From Chlorobiaceae bacterium (lineage in GTDB: Bacteria; Bacteroidota; Chlorobiia; Chlorobiales; Chlorobiaceae), in NCBI GenBank assembly GCA_013334865.1, contig JAAXWS010000010.1:47737-111736 (forward strand): a stretch of 64,000 nucleotides of DNA. The letters are read 5' to 3'. Below are positions 15,921-24,618 of the stretch, one piece after another. A program made the translations under genes and the position numbers. The notes under the pieces were generated by a model. The model worked only from the letters and a program-made list of their open reading frames with translations, made no database searches and had not been told where the DNA came from. Numbering within the stretch: the first letter of the stretch is position 1; each line of letters opens with the position of its first letter.

Positions 15921-16054
15921 ACCCCGCCACCACTGATGATGATTGAGGTCGCTCCGTCCCGGTAGACGATCTCCGTCCGCTCCGGCATCCCGATCTCGTA
16001 GTGGCTGGTTGTCCTCTGCATCAGCAGGTAGAGGCTCCTGATGATCTCCTTCAT
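15917..16054 (-). CDS. 45-aa phage peptide
   Basis: A short frame encoding MKEIIRSLYLLMQRTTSHYE plus 25 further residues. A very good GGAGGAAAAA ribosome site stands before the ATG, and its TGA overlaps the ATG of the 94-residue membrane protein gene. Codon use looks like the neighbours. No function can be suggested; it is included because both ends are explained by translation signals. Confidence 0.5.
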   Translation of the reverse strand: MKEIIRSLYLLMQRTTSHYEIGMPERTEIVYRDGATSIIISGGGV

Positions 16055-16069
16055 TTTTTCCTCCCGTTT

Positions 16070-16282
16070 TCAGGCTACCGCCTCCTTGGCAGACTGCTTG
16101 TTGTACAGTCGATCAAACGCATCCCAAACGTCTTCAGACCTCCACGCAACGGTTCTTTCGGAAAGGGGTATCGGTTTCGGGAATCGTCCCATCTGCATTC
16201 CCCGCCACCACACCGTCTTGGAGACGGGGATGATCTCCAGGACTCGCCGCATCCGCATCAATTCTTTTGGTCGTTCGTTCAT
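16070..16282 (-). CDS. AlpA-family regulator, copy 3
   Basis: 70 residues starting MNERPKELMRMRRVLEIIPV. The pattern RMRRVLEIxPVSKTVW(Y/W)RGMQMGRFPKP, then WRSEDVWDAFD, is the winged-helix of AlpA/MerR-like phage regulators that activate excision or early genes. GGGAGGG precedes the chosen ATG; a longer start 33 bases upstream is less well supported. About 90 percent identical to copy 2. Differences cluster at the C-terminus (KEAVA rather than KEDES) and include Tyr to Trp at residue 26. Confidence 0.85.
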   Translation of the reverse strand: MNERPKELMRMRRVLEIIPVSKTVWWRGMQMGRFPKPIPLSERTVAWRSEDVWDAFDRLYNKQSAKEAVA

Positions 16283-16320
16283 GACATCACCCTCCCTCAG
16301 TTTTTTCATGATCATAGATT

Positions 16321-16378
16321 CTGCCTTTACTTAAGATAAGTAAAGTACACTTAAGTGCCGATAAAATAACAACTTAAA
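16321..16378 (-). promoter_or_regulatory. Conserved phage promoter/operator module, copy B
   Basis: Lies between AlpA copies 2 and 3 and reads toward copy 3. It shares most of its 55 positions with the blocks at 9435-9492 and 16684-16741, including ACTTAAGTG and TACTTATCTTAAG on the minus strand. Two overlapping ACTTA(A/T) words face each other, suggesting an operator built from repeated half-sites. Confidence 0.6.
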
Positions 16379-16433
16379 GCACTAAACAACCCCCGCAGTC
16401 CCAGATAAATCCCCTCATTTTCCCATCCCGTTT

Positions 16434-16646
16434 TCAGGACTCATCCTCCTTGGCAGACTGCTTATTGTACAGTCGATCAAACGCATCCCAAACGTCTTCA
16501 GAGCGCCAGGCCACGGTTCCTTCCGAAAGCGGCACCGGTTTCGGGAATCGTCCCATCTGCATTCCTCGATACCACACCGTCTTGGAGACGGGGACGATCT
16601 CCAGCACACGCCGCATCCGCATCAGTTCTTTTGGTCGCTCGTTCAT
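16434..16646 (-). CDS. AlpA-family regulator, copy 2
   Basis: 70 residues, seven differences from copy 1 and about seven from copy 3. It has the same helix-turn-helix (VPVSKTVWYRGMQMGRF) and the same C-terminal KQSAKEDES. The GGGAGG ribosome site and the sequence leading into the ATG are copied from the junction before copy 1. The start codons of the three copies are spaced 363 and 364 bases apart, which indicates tandem duplication of a unit of that size. Confidence 0.85.
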   Translation of the reverse strand: MNERPKELMRMRRVLEIVPVSKTVWYRGMQMGRFPKPVPLSEGTVAWRSEDVWDAFDRLYNKQSAKEDES

Positions 16647-16683
16647 GACATTACCTCCCTCAGTTTTTTTCATGATCATAAAT

Positions 16684-16741
16684 ACTGCCTTTTATTAAGA
16701 TAAGTAAAGCACGCTTAAGTAACGATAAAATAACGACTTAC
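16684..16741 (-). promoter_or_regulatory. Conserved phage promoter/operator module, copy C
   Basis: Lies between AlpA copies 1 and 2 and reads toward copy 2. Closely matches the module before copy 3 and, less closely, the module before the DUF488 gene. The duplicated unit therefore carries its own control region. Confidence 0.6.
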
Positions 16742-16796
16742 GCCTCTTAAAAACCACTCCGCTCCGGATAAATTCCCTCATTTTCCCTTCCCGTTT

Positions 16797-17009
16797 TCAG
16801 GACTCATCCTCATTGGCAGACTGCTTGTTGTACAGTCGATCAAACACCTCCCAAACGTCTTCAGAGCGCCAGGCCACGGTTCCTTCCGAAAGCGGCACCG
16901 GTTTCGGGAATCGTCCCATCTGCATTCCCCGATACCACACCGTCTTGGAGACGGGGATGATCTCCAGGACTCGCCGCATCCGCAGCAGTTCTCTTGGTCG
17001 ATCGTTCAT
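16797..17009 (-). CDS. AlpA-family regulator, copy 1
   Basis: 70 residues starting MNDRPRELLRMRRVLEIIPV, with the AlpA winged-helix pattern. Unlike copies 2 and 3 it has no module of its own; its ATG overlaps the stop of the small gene upstream (ATGA), so it is translated from the early transcript that starts opposite the repressor gene. It is probably the founder of the tandem array. Confidence 0.85.
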   Translation of the reverse strand: MNDRPRELLRMRRVLEIIPVSKTVWYRGMQMGRFPKPVPLSEGTVAWRSEDVWEVFDRLYNKQSANEDES

Positions 17010-17254
17010 AACATCAACTCCCTCAGTTTCTCATGAAGTGTCTCGGTTTCGTGACGCTGAACATCCTTACGTGCTTTTTCTTGAGACACCACATCAATTA
17101 TGACGCTGGTAATTTTTGGGCAACCCCGGTGATATCGACCGTTCAGCGTCGTGAACGAAAGCTCACCCTCCTCCGGAAACCTTGCTGCATAAGCCTTTAT
17201 GGCTTTTTTCCATGTACCGTCCGGCAACCTTGGCTTTTTCGTTTTCATTGGCAT
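17006..17254 (-). CDS. Small early phage protein (82 aa), possible Cro-like role
   Basis: Starts MPMKTKKPRLPDGTWKKAIK. A basic N-terminus precedes a segment (LSFTTLNGRYHRGCPKITSV) that could be a helix-turn-helix. It is transcribed divergently from the repressor at 17356, the arrangement of cro and cI, but no family match is recognised. A frame extending upstream to 17353 is AT-rich and unlikely to be coding. Coupled to AlpA copy 1 by a four-base overlap. Confidence 0.55.
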   Translation of the reverse strand: MPMKTKKPRLPDGTWKKAIKAYAARFPEEGELSFTTLNGRYHRGCPKITSVIIDVVSQEKARKDVQRHETETLHEKLRELML

Positions 17255-17355
17255 GTCTTTTAGTGAACGATGTTTAACTCTCCGTGTGTTATATTTGTAA
17301 ACTCGATGGAAAATGTTAAATATTATTAAACAAAATAAAATATTAATTAACATCC
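17255..17355. promoter_or_regulatory. Divergent early promoter region of the phage
   Basis: An AT-rich 101-bp gap between the small early gene and the repressor. It contains imperfect inverted repeats such as TGTTAAATATTATTAAACA, and GTTTAAC/GTAAAC words on both sides. These are candidate repressor operators controlling both directions, placed as in lambdoid immunity regions. Confidence 0.5.
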
Positions 17356-17754
17356 ATGGGGAAAATAATTGCGCAAGGGGAATTTGTCCGCGCCATGATC
17401 AGGAAATCAGGCGCAGCAACTGATGAGGATTTTGGGAAACTTTTCGGCGTGACCAAGTCCAGCGTCTCACAGTGGAAAAACGAAAAGAGCCCGTTGCCTC
17501 TGGAAAAGTTCTTGTCGATCTTTGGTCCAGACACGCTTGACTGGATTAAAGGCCAGTACGACCTACAGGATCAAAGCGGTGACAAGTATCTGGCGGAGTT
17601 CGGAAGGAGAGTAGCCGATGCCATCCATTACGGTATAGAGACCGGCATTATCTCTTTGAGATCAAGGATCGGGAACGGGAACGGAAGTGGAAACGATCTC
17701 ACAATGCTGCCACGCCATAAGATCGCTGGCTCAGAGCCAAACCAGAAAAATTGA
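17356..17754 (+). CDS. CI-type phage repressor, short form
   Basis: 132 residues starting MGKIIAQGEFVRAMIRKSGA. Residues about 22-55 (DEDFGKLFGVTKSSVSQWKN) form the helix-turn-helix of the phage CI repressor family. The peptidase S24 domain used for SOS cleavage is missing; the C-terminus is a glycine/asparagine-rich tail (RIGNGNGSGNDLTMLP). It is the only intact plus-strand gene of the phage early region, as expected for an immunity repressor. Confidence 0.8.
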   Translation: MGKIIAQGEFVRAMIRKSGAATDEDFGKLFGVTKSSVSQWKNEKSPLPLEKFLSIFGPDTLDWIKGQYDLQDQSGDKYLAEFGRRVADAIHYGIETGIISLRSRIGNGNGSGNDLTMLPRHKIAGSEPNQKN

Positions 17755-17920
17755 GAGGAGTTGCCGCACAGACCGAGACAATGTCAATCATATGATGACA
17801 ATGACGCCTGTCTGGATAATCGCTCCATGAAGCCACGGCCCATTACGACATAGCCATCCCGTCCCATCGAGTGACGGTAGCGGTTACTGGGGAGCAACTA
17901 ACAGGACAAAGCGAACAAAT
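17755..17920. other. Intergenic stretch after repressor
   Basis: No gene is seen. Contains a near-perfect palindrome, TGTCAATCATATGATGACA (17790-17808), possibly a regulator site or a weak transcript end. No T run follows it. Confidence 0.3.
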
Positions 17921-18350
17921 TCAACAGGCCGGCCCATCAAGAAGGGTCTTGACCGTTGCGCTAAAGGATTGAAGAGAGAAGGGCTTTCCCAAGAAATTGA
18001 CGTCCTGTGTTCTGCCCAGATTTTCCTTACCGGCATATCCGGACATCAACAGAATCTTGAGGTTCGGAATGGCATATTTAAGACGATCCGCCAGCTCGAA
18101 GCCATTCATTTCGGGCATCATCACATCGGTCACAAGCAGATCAATGCGATACTGATATTGGTGGGCTATCTGGAGCGCCTGTACTGGGGATGTAACAGGC
18201 AAAACACTATACCCCCCCCCCCGTATACAATACGCGATATAACAGCTCAACTATTTCCTGCTCATCATCGACAAGGAGAATGGTTTTCTCCCGAGATGGG
18301 TCCTGTCTGATATCGTCCATCGGAGTAGCGTTAGGTTCATGGATATCTGA
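17921..18350 (-). pseudogene. Receiver-domain fragment broken at a G11 tract
   Basis: On the minus strand a receiver domain reads REKTILLVDDEQEIVELLYR up to a run of eleven G (complement of 18212-18222), then continues one frame over as GGYSVLPVTSPVQALQIAHQ and DLLVTDVMMPEMNGFELADR, with the phospho-acceptor aspartate and the lysine of FLGKPF. With ten G the two parts would be in frame. Upstream residues resemble the linker of a hybrid histidine kinase, but no kinase is present. It looks like a stranded 3' end of such a gene. Confidence 0.7.
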
Positions 18351-18449
18351 AAATGATTACCACTATCCATATACTATTCACCGTTGACGGACAAAAACTG
18401 TCATAGGTGCTGTATTTTCAACAAAAAAAATATAAATCCCGGCGAATAA

Positions 18450-19703
18450 TTACAAGCCACGCAGGTAATCCGCCCATGCCTGCATCATCGCACGACGCTC
18501 AGAAAGGAACGTGGTGCGATTGTAGGCCCTTCCGTTCGGATCCTTCACCACATGGGCAAGTTGATGCTCGATCAGGTCAACCCGCCATCCAAGCTCCTCG
18601 TCAAGAATCGTCCGGGCTGTCGCCCTGAACCCGTGGCCGGTGACGGTGTCGCCATCCCATCCCATTGAGCGGAGGGCGCTGTTGATCGTATTGTTGCTCA
18701 TTGGCCGATTCTTTCGTCCAGCAAAAACATAGGTGTCCTTGCCGGTAAACAGCTTCAAGTCACTCAGGATCTCAACTACCTGCCTAGCCAGAGGAACCGC
18801 ATGCACCTGTCCCTTACGTCGGGCCTTCTCGGCTTTCTTCAGCTTCAACTCGGGTACCGGGAGATTCCACATAGCATCTTCAAGATCAATATCCTCCCAC
18901 TTCGCTTGGCGAAGCTCTCCCGGGCGGACAAAAAGCATCACAGAAAGCCTCAGGGCATTCTTGGTGACGTAGCTCCCCCTGTATCCCTCGATGTCTCGAA
19001 GCAACTGCGCCAGTTCATCCCGGTCGGTCAAGGCGGGCATGTGCCGGACCTCCGGAGTTTGCAGGGCTTGTGATAGGCGGGCTGCCGGGTTGTTCACAGC
19101 CAATCCGGTAATGACGGCATAGTCGAAAACCTGACTGATATGCAGACGCACGCGGTGCGCCGACTCAATGGCGCCTCGATCTTCGACGATCCTTAGGGCC
19201 TTCAGTACGTCCTGCGGGGTAATATCCCGGACAGACATTTTCCCGATAACGGGTAAGGCATCATTCTCGATCCGACTCACCACGGTCCGGTAGTAGCTCT
19301 CTTCCCATCCGGACCGAGATTTCTTGTACCACTTCCGGGCGACAACCTCGAACAGGATATCCTCATCGGCCTGATCTACCACGACCTCACGCTTGGCCTT
19401 CTGTCGCTCCTCTGAAGGATTGATCCCCTTGGCAAGCATCGCCCTGGCCTCCGTCCGGCGATTCCTCGCCTCCTCAAGACTCACTTCGGGGTAAGTCCCA
19501 AGACTGATCATCTTGTCCTTACCCTCATACCGGAACTTCAACCGCCACCAGCGGGACGGCCGCAACGCCTTCCCGCTGGGATCATACTGCACCGGGCGGA
19601 TAATGAGGAGAAGCCCATCGCCATCGTACAGGCGCTGCTCTGTCTCTGATGGCTTGGTCGTCTCGATCTTGCGGAACGTGAGTGGGGGTATCTTCTTGGG
19701 CAT
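18450..19703 (-). CDS. int: Phage-type tyrosine integrase
   Basis: 417 residues. The N-terminal Arm DNA-binding domain (DUF4102-type: YDGDGLLLIIRP then WWRLKFRYEGKDKMISLG) is followed by a core-binding domain and the catalytic domain with R (FVRPGELRQAKW), HxxR (TGHGFRATARTIL), H (LIEHQLAHVV) and Y (AYNRTTFL). This is the P4-like class that usually integrates into tRNA 3' ends. It is transcribed away from the tRNA-Phe 185 bases to its right. Confidence 0.95.
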   Translation of the reverse strand: MPKKIPPLTFRKIETTKPSETEQRLYDGDGLLLIIRPVQYDPSGKALRPSRWWRLKFRYEGKDKMISLGTYPEVSLEEARNRRTEARAMLAKGINPSEERQKAKREVVVDQADEDILFEVVARKWYKKSRSGWEESYYRTVVSRIENDALPVIGKMSVRDITPQDVLKALRIVEDRGAIESAHRVRLHISQVFDYAVITGLAVNNPAARLSQALQTPEVRHMPALTDRDELAQLLRDIEGYRGSYVTKNALRLSVMLFVRPGELRQAKWEDIDLEDAMWNLPVPELKLKKAEKARRKGQVHAVPLARQVVEILSDLKLFTGKDTYVFAGRKNRPMSNNTINSALRSMGWDGDTVTGHGFRATARTILDEELGWRVDLIEHQLAHVVKDPNGRAYNRTTFLSERRAMMQAWADYLRGL

Positions 19704-19712
19704 CGTTCGAGG

Positions 19713-19755
19713 TTGTTACCCCAACATTTAATTCAAGGTTGATTGTACCCCAACA
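19713..19755. promoter_or_regulatory. Candidate integrase arm-binding repeats
   Basis: Two direct copies of TTG(TT)ACCCCAACA occur at 19713-19726 and 19743-19755, upstream of the integrase start and between it and tRNA-Phe. Short direct repeats of this kind next to P4-like integrases are typical arm-type sites and can also auto-regulate int. Confidence 0.45.
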
Positions 19756-19822
19756 ACATACCTCAAAAAAGCGGGAACAAGAAAAAGCCAACAGACAACA
19801 TACGGCGCCCCGAAAACACAAA

Positions 19823-19842
19823 ACCCCTGATTTTACAGGGGT
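19823..19842 (-). terminator. Terminator after tRNA-Phe
   Basis: Arms ACCCCTG and CAGGGGT with a six-base loop; on the minus strand a TTTTGTG stretch follows. It lies 46 bases beyond the tRNA-Phe 3' end, on the phage side of the junction. Confidence 0.6.
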
Positions 19843-19888
19843 CTTGAGACTTTATGATACCCGGCTAAATTCGCTGAAATCGGGTTAT

Positions 19889-19964
19889 TGGTGGACAGAG
19901 AGGGAGTCGAACCCCCGACACAAGGATTTTCAGTCCTTTGCTCTACCAACTGAGCTATCTGTCC
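19889..19964 (-). tRNA. tRNA-Phe(GAA), probable phage attachment site
   Basis: A full cloverleaf: acceptor GGACAGA/TCTGTCC, D-arm TAGCTCAGTTGGTAGAGC, anticodon stem-loop GGACTGAAAATCC with anticodon GAA, T-arm GGGGGTTCGACTCCC, and encoded CCA. The 3' end faces the integrase, the normal orientation when an element has inserted into a tRNA 3' end and rebuilt it. The other attachment copy is not in the window. Confidence 0.95.
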
Positions 19965-20099
19965 ATTTTCGTGATGCAAATATACGGATTTGCCGGTTAT
20001 CACAAAACAGAAAATGCATTTTTTGGCCAAAGCCTGGCCACACATCATCTCCTGATTTCGAATAATTCGTTCAGGCGGACACGAGTGCCCGCCGTCAAT

Positions 20100-21608
20100 T
20101 CACGCCCCGCGGCCGATACGTTCGATGCCCCGGCGGATGCGTCGCAACACGGCTTCCTTGCCAAGCACTTCAAGCATGTGGTAGAGGCTGGGACCGAAGC
20201 TCACGCCCGAAGCCACGATCCTGAGCGGATGGATGAGCACCGCCGGCTTGAGAGCTTTCGGGGCGACGAACGCCTTGAGGGCCGCCTCGATGGACTCGGC
20301 GCTGAAATCCTCCGAAGAGTCGAGCAGAGCCGCGAACTCCTCGAGCAGGCCGGGGACCTCGGCTGTCCAGCGTTTCTCGACAGCCTCGGCCTCGTAGGCC
20401 TCGGGCTCGAAGAAGAAGTAGCTGCTGAAAGTCACGAACTCGTGCTCGTAGTTGACACGCTCCCTCATGAGGTCCACGACCCTGGCGAGGTAGGCGTCGG
20501 AGGTGATGCGCTCCTCCGGCATCTCGAAAGGCTTATGCTTCAGTTCGTCGAGCAGCAGGGGCTTGATTTTCGAGACGATCTGCTGGGCCGGACGCTGCTT
20601 GATATACTGCTTCTCCAGCCAGTTGAGCTTCTCGACGTTGAACACGGCGCCGGCACGGCCGACCCTCTCGAGCGAGAACTTCTGGATCAGTTCATCCATG
20701 GTGAACACCTCCTGCTCGCTCCCCTCGCCCTCGTTCCAGCCGAGCAGTGCGACGAAGTTGACGATCGCCTCGCTGCTGAAGCCCTTGCGCATATAGTCCT
20801 CGACGGCCACATCGCCCTGGCGCTTGCTGAGCTTCGACCGGTCGGGGTTGAGCAGCAGCGGCAGATGGGCGAACTTCGGCGGCTCCCATCCGAAGAATTC
20901 ATAGAGCAGCAGATGCTTCGGCATGGACGGCAGCCACTCCTCACCCCTGATGATGTGGGTGAACTCCATAAGATGGTCGTCGATGACGCTGGCGAAGTGG
21001 TAGGTCGGGAAGCCGTCCGACTTCATGAGCACCTGGTCGTCGATGGTCGACGAATCGAACTCGATGGGACCGCGGATCAGGTCTTCGAACCAGACCGAAA
21101 CGTAGTCCGGCACCTTCATCCTCACGACGTAAGGCGCACCCTCGTCGAGCATTTTCCTGATCTCTGACCCGGGCATGCTGCCACCCATCTCCTCGGGCAG
21201 CCACTTTCGGTTGTACTTGGGCTGGAGCCCCTGCTTGAGCTGGAGCTGGCGGTTCTCCTCAAGCTCCTCGGATGTCGAGAAGCAGTAGTAGGCGTTCTTG
21301 TCTTCGAGGAGGCGGGTGCAGTAATCGCGGTAGATCGAAAGGCGCTGGGACTGGACGTAGGGGCCGTAGTTACCGCCGTGCACCGGGCTCTCGTCGGGGA
21401 TGATGCCGGCCCACTCGAGCGTGCCGATGAGGTTCTTTTCCGCATCCTCGACTTTCCTGCTCTGGTCGGTATCCTCTATCCTGATGACAAAGTCACCGTT
21501 CATCCTCTTCGCAAACAGGTAATTATACAGGGCAGTGCGCAGACCTCCCACGTGGAGGTACCCTGTCGGCGAAGGCGCAAATCTCGTTCTAACCCGTTGA
21601 CCGGCCAT
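20100..21608 (-). CDS. gltX: Glutamyl-tRNA synthetase
   Basis: 502 residues, normal for class I GluRS. The HIGH-type motif appears as [20 protein letters not shown] and the KMSKS-type motif as [13 protein letters not shown]; the [12 protein letters not shown] segment binds the acceptor end. It charges tRNA-Glu with glutamate in the cytoplasm for translation and, in bacteria using the C5 route, for tetrapyrrole synthesis, which matters in green sulfur bacteria. It follows tRNA-Phe on the same side of the attachment site, marking the start of core chromosome. Confidence 0.97.
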   Translation of the reverse strand: MAGQRVRTRFAPSPTGYLHVGGLRTALYNYLFAKRMNGDFVIRIEDTDQSRKVEDAEKNLIGTLEWAGIIPDESPVHGGNYGPYVQSQRLSIYRDYCTRLLEDKNAYYCFSTSEELEENRQLQLKQGLQPKYNRKWLPEEMGGSMPGSEIRKMLDEGAPYVVRMKVPDYVSVWFEDLIRGPIEFDSSTIDDQVLMKSDGFPTYHFASVIDDHLMEFTHIIRGEEWLPSMPKHLLLYEFFGWEPPKFAHLPLLLNPDRSKLSKRQGDVAVEDYMRKGFSSEAIVNFVALLGWNEGEGSEQEVFTMDELIQKFSLERVGRAGAVFNVEKLNWLEKQYIKQRPAQQIVSKIKPLLLDELKHKPFEMPEERITSDAYLARVVDLMRERVNYEHEFVTFSSYFFFEPEAYEAEAVEKRWTAEVPGLLEEFAALLDSSEDFSAESIEAALKAFVAPKALKPAVLIHPLRIVASGVSFGPSLYHMLEVLGKEAVLRRIRRGIERIGRGA

Positions 21609-21874
21609 GGCAAATAACGTCGAGTTTGGTTATTACAGATGTGGACGTTTATAATCGCAGGGAATTTAAAAAAAACTCCCTGTATTTGATAACCCCAAGA
21701 TGTAAAAGAAATAGTGCGGCGGACGGCCATACCGGCGCCGCGGCGCCGGAAAAACCGCTACCGACGCCCCTACAGCGTAGCCATGCAAGATAAACTTTTT
21801 GGTTTCCATCAAAGTTTTAGTTTTAATTACTTGTAATGACATAAGTTATCCGTGCATCACCCGAACAGCCGCCG
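21609..21874. promoter_or_regulatory. Divergent gltX-ftsH promoter region
   Basis: No gene is present. The region holds promoters for both directions: AT-rich sequence near 21655-21715 on the gltX side and 21785-21850 on the ftsH side, separated by the GC palindrome at 21732. Confidence 0.45.
21732..21749. repeat. 18-bp perfect GC palindrome
   Basis: CCGGCGCCGCGGCGCCGG reads identically on both strands and lies in the 266-bp divergent gap between gltX and ftsH. The flanks are AT-rich, so it stands out. It may be a regulator site or a folded RNA element; nothing here tells which. Confidence 0.5.
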
Positions 21875-23860
21875 ATGCAGAATCAAAAGGACAGGGAAAA
21901 GAGCCCGAAAGTGCGACCCGAGAACCGGTTCGTACCTCCTGACCGGGGCCGCAGGCAGCCTGCAGGCGGCGTTGAAGGGGAAGAGCGCAACGGGGGTAAT
22001 TTCCCGAAGTTCCTCGTCTTCCTGATGCTCGGCCTCATGGCCCTCTTTGCGTTCCAGAGGTTCTTCGCCCAGGAGACTGCACCGGAGATCTCCTACAACC
22101 AGTACCGGTCCATACTCGGCAGCAGCCAGGTGACCGATGTGACCGTCAAGACCAACCAGGACAAATCGGCAATCCTCGTCGGCAAGCTCAAGTCGGCGTT
22201 ACGCATGCCGCTTGCCAACGGCACGGTCGCCCAGACCGACCGGTTCATGGTGAGGGTCCCCGGATTCGACCTTGCCCAGGCGGACCGGCTCACGGACAGC
22301 GGCGTGCAGCTGAAGGTCCTGCAGGGCACCGACGACATCTCCGGCTTCATCGTGCTCATCCTTCCCTGGCTCCTGTTCGGCACAGCCTACTTCCTGATCT
22401 TCAGGCGCATGTCGACACAGAACGGCGGCGCGAACAAGAACATCTTCAGTTTCGGAAAAAGCCGTGCAAAGCTCATCAGCGAATTCGACGTGCAGGTGAC
22501 CTTCAAGGATGTCGCCGGCGTCGATGAAGCCGTCGAGGAGCTGAAAGAGACCGTGGAGTTCCTCATGAGCCCCGAAAAATTCCAGAAGATCGGTGGCAAG
22601 ATCCCGAAAGGCGTGCTGCTCCTCGGCCCCCCCGGCACCGGCAAGACCCTCCTGGCCAAGGCGATCGCGGGAGAGGCCAAAGTGCCCTTCTTCTCCATCT
22701 CGGGAGCCGATTTCGTCGAAATGTTCGTCGGTGTCGGCGCCGCAAGGGTGCGCGACCTGTTCGATACCGCCAAGAAGAACGCCCCCTGCATCGTCTTCAT
22801 CGACGAGATCGACGCCGTCGGCAGGAGCCGTGGTGCCGGGCTCGGCGGAGGCCACGACGAGCGAGAGCAGACGCTGAACCAGCTGCTCGTCGAAATGGAC
22901 GGCTTCACGACCAAGGACAACGTGATCCTCATCGCCGCCACCAACCGGCCGGACGTGCTCGACACCGCGCTCCTCAGGCCCGGAAGGTTCGACCGCCAGG
23001 TAACCATCGACAAACCGGACATACGGGGCCGGGAGGCTATCCTGAAGATCCATACCAGGAACACGCCACTGTCGGACGATGTGGATATCGCCGTCCTCGC
23101 CCAGAGCACCCCGGGGTTCTCGGGGGCGGATCTGGCCAACCTGGTGAACGAAGCGGCGCTGCTGGCTGCAAGGAACGGGCAGGATGTCCTGACGAACGAC
23201 AATTTCGAACAGGCCCGTGACAAGGTCCTCATGGGACCTGAACGGAAGAGCATGTACATTTCACCCGAGCAGAAAAGGATGACGGCCTACCATGAAGCCG
23301 GTCATGTGCTCGTCTCGAAGTTCACCCCGGGTTCGGACCCCATCCACAAGGTGACCATCATCCCCCGCGGCCGAAGCCTCGGACAGACGGCCTACCTGCC
23401 GCTCGAGGACCGCTATACCCACAACCGGGAGTACCTGGTGGCCATGATCACCTACGCACTCGGCGGACGGGCCGCAGAAGAGCTGATCTTCAACGAAACC
23501 AGCACCGGCGCGGCCAACGATATCGAAAAGGCGACCGAGATCGCCCGGAAGATGGTCAGAAGCTGGGGCATGAGCGAGAAGCTCGGGCCGATCAACTACG
23601 GGGACGGCCACAAGGAGGTGTTCCTCGGCAAGGACTACTCGCATGTCAGGGAGTACAGCGAGGAGACGGCGCTCCAGATCGACATCGAGGTCAGGAGGAT
23701 CATCACGGAGTGCATGGACAACGCCAGGAAGATCCTTTCGACGCACACGGAGACGTTGCACGACCTTGCCGGTCAGCTCGTGGAAAAGGAGGCCCTCGAT
23801 GCCGGCGAGGTCCAGGCGATCATCGCCGCCGGGAATCCGGCCGCAGGCACGGTAGCTTAA
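21875..23860 (+). CDS. ftsH: ATP-dependent membrane zinc protease FtsH
   Basis: 661 residues. Two membrane segments ([15 protein letters not shown] near residue 48; [19 protein letters not shown] near residue 152) flank a periplasmic domain. The AAA domain has Walker A GPPGTGKT, Walker [12 protein letters not shown] and the SRH helix [17 protein letters not shown]; the protease has HEAGH near residue 471. It degrades unassembled membrane proteins and regulators. The N-terminus has a basic proline-rich extension. The next gene starts 15 bases later. Confidence 0.97.
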   Translation: MQNQKDREKSPKVRPENRFVPPDRGRRQPAGGVEGEERNGGNFPKFLVFLMLGLMALFAFQRFFAQETAPEISYNQYRSILGSSQVTDVTVKTNQDKSAILVGKLKSALRMPLANGTVAQTDRFMVRVPGFDLAQADRLTDSGVQLKVLQGTDDISGFIVLILPWLLFGTAYFLIFRRMSTQNGGANKNIFSFGKSRAKLISEFDVQVTFKDVAGVDEAVEELKETVEFLMSPEKFQKIGGKIPKGVLLLGPPGTGKTLLAKAIAGEAKVPFFSISGADFVEMFVGVGAARVRDLFDTAKKNAPCIVFIDEIDAVGRSRGAGLGGGHDEREQTLNQLLVEMDGFTTKDNVILIAATNRPDVLDTALLRPGRFDRQVTIDKPDIRGREAILKIHTRNTPLSDDVDIAVLAQSTPGFSGADLANLVNEAALLAARNGQDVLTNDNFEQARDKVLMGPERKSMYISPEQKRMTAYHEAGHVLVSKFTPGSDPIHKVTIIPRGRSLGQTAYLPLEDRYTHNREYLVAMITYALGGRAAEELIFNETSTGAANDIEKATEIARKMVRSWGMSEKLGPINYGDGHKEVFLGKDYSHVREYSEETALQIDIEVRRIITECMDNARKILSTHTETLHDLAGQLVEKEALDAGEVQAIIAAGNPAAGTVA

Positions 23861-23875
23861 CCATCGGAACAGAGC

Positions 23876-24238
23876 ATGCAATTCGTCTACCTCATAGGGA
23901 TCGGGATCGCTGCCGGCATGCTCTCCGGCATGTTCGGCGTGGGCGGAGGGATAATCATCGTTCCGGCGCTGGTCCTGCTGTTCGGCATGAGCCAGCAGAG
24001 CGCCAATGCCACCTCCCTGATGGCGCTCCTGCTGCCGGTAGGACTGCTCGGGGTGTACGAATATTACCGGCTCGGCAGGCTCTCGACCGAACACATGTGG
24101 TTCGGCCTGGCCATAGCCTTCGGGCTTTTCATTGGCGCTTTTTTCGGAGCCAGGATAGCGCTCGGCATGTCGGGCGAGCTGCTCCGGAAGGCTTTCGGGA
24201 TTTTTCTTGTGATCGTAGCAATTCGACTCTGGCTGTGA
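23876..24238 (+). CDS. Half-length TSUP-family membrane protein
   Basis: 120 residues with four hydrophobic segments. The opening GIGIAAGMLSGMFGVGGGII with the glycine-rich GVGGG motif is that of the TauE/SafE (TSUP) family of anion exporters. Full-length members have about 250 residues and two such halves; this one has only one and presumably dimerises. It follows ftsH by 15 bases and precedes the HU gene, so it may share the ftsH transcript. The substrate is unknown; a sulfur anion would suit the organism but is conjecture. Confidence 0.8.
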   Translation: MQFVYLIGIGIAAGMLSGMFGVGGGIIIVPALVLLFGMSQQSANATSLMALLLPVGLLGVYEYYRLGRLSTEHMWFGLAIAFGLFIGAFFGARIALGMSGELLRKAFGIFLVIVAIRLWL

Positions 24239-24275
24239 AACTTAGTTGTCAAACCTTCAACCCAAGCACACTACC

Positions 24276-24578
24276 ATGGGACAAACAACCACTAAGGCAG
24301 ACCTGGTGAACGTGATTGCCCAGCGAACGGGTCTGACCAAGAACGAGACGGAAGCGGTCGTCGACTGTCTGTTCGAAAGCATCATCGATTCGCTCAAATC
24401 GGGCAAGAGGATCGAGATCAGGGGATTCGGGTCGTTCAACATCCGCTACAAGAACCTTCGCCAGGCAAGGAACCCGCGAACCGGCGAGAAGGTGACGGTC
24501 AACCCGAAGAACGTGCCGACCTTCAAGATCTCCAAAGAGTTCAAGCACGCCGTCAGCGAAAGCCTGAAAACTTCCTGA
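24276..24578 (+). CDS. HU/IHF-family DNA-binding protein
   Basis: 100 residues from ATG 24276; an upstream in-frame ATG lacks family similarity. The helix pair (TKADLVNVIAQRTGLTKNE) and the beta-arm with RNPRTGEKVTVNPKNVPTFK are diagnostic for HU/IHF. It bends and compacts DNA as a dimer. It is short-armed HU rather than a specific IHF subunit as far as can be judged. Confidence 0.93.
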   Translation: MGQTTTKADLVNVIAQRTGLTKNETEAVVDCLFESIIDSLKSGKRIEIRGFGSFNIRYKNLRQARNPRTGEKVTVNPKNVPTFKISKEFKHAVSESLKTS

Positions 24579-24618
24579 GTGATTCGTCAGGATACCCGCC
24601 GCCAGTGAGGGGGCGGGC

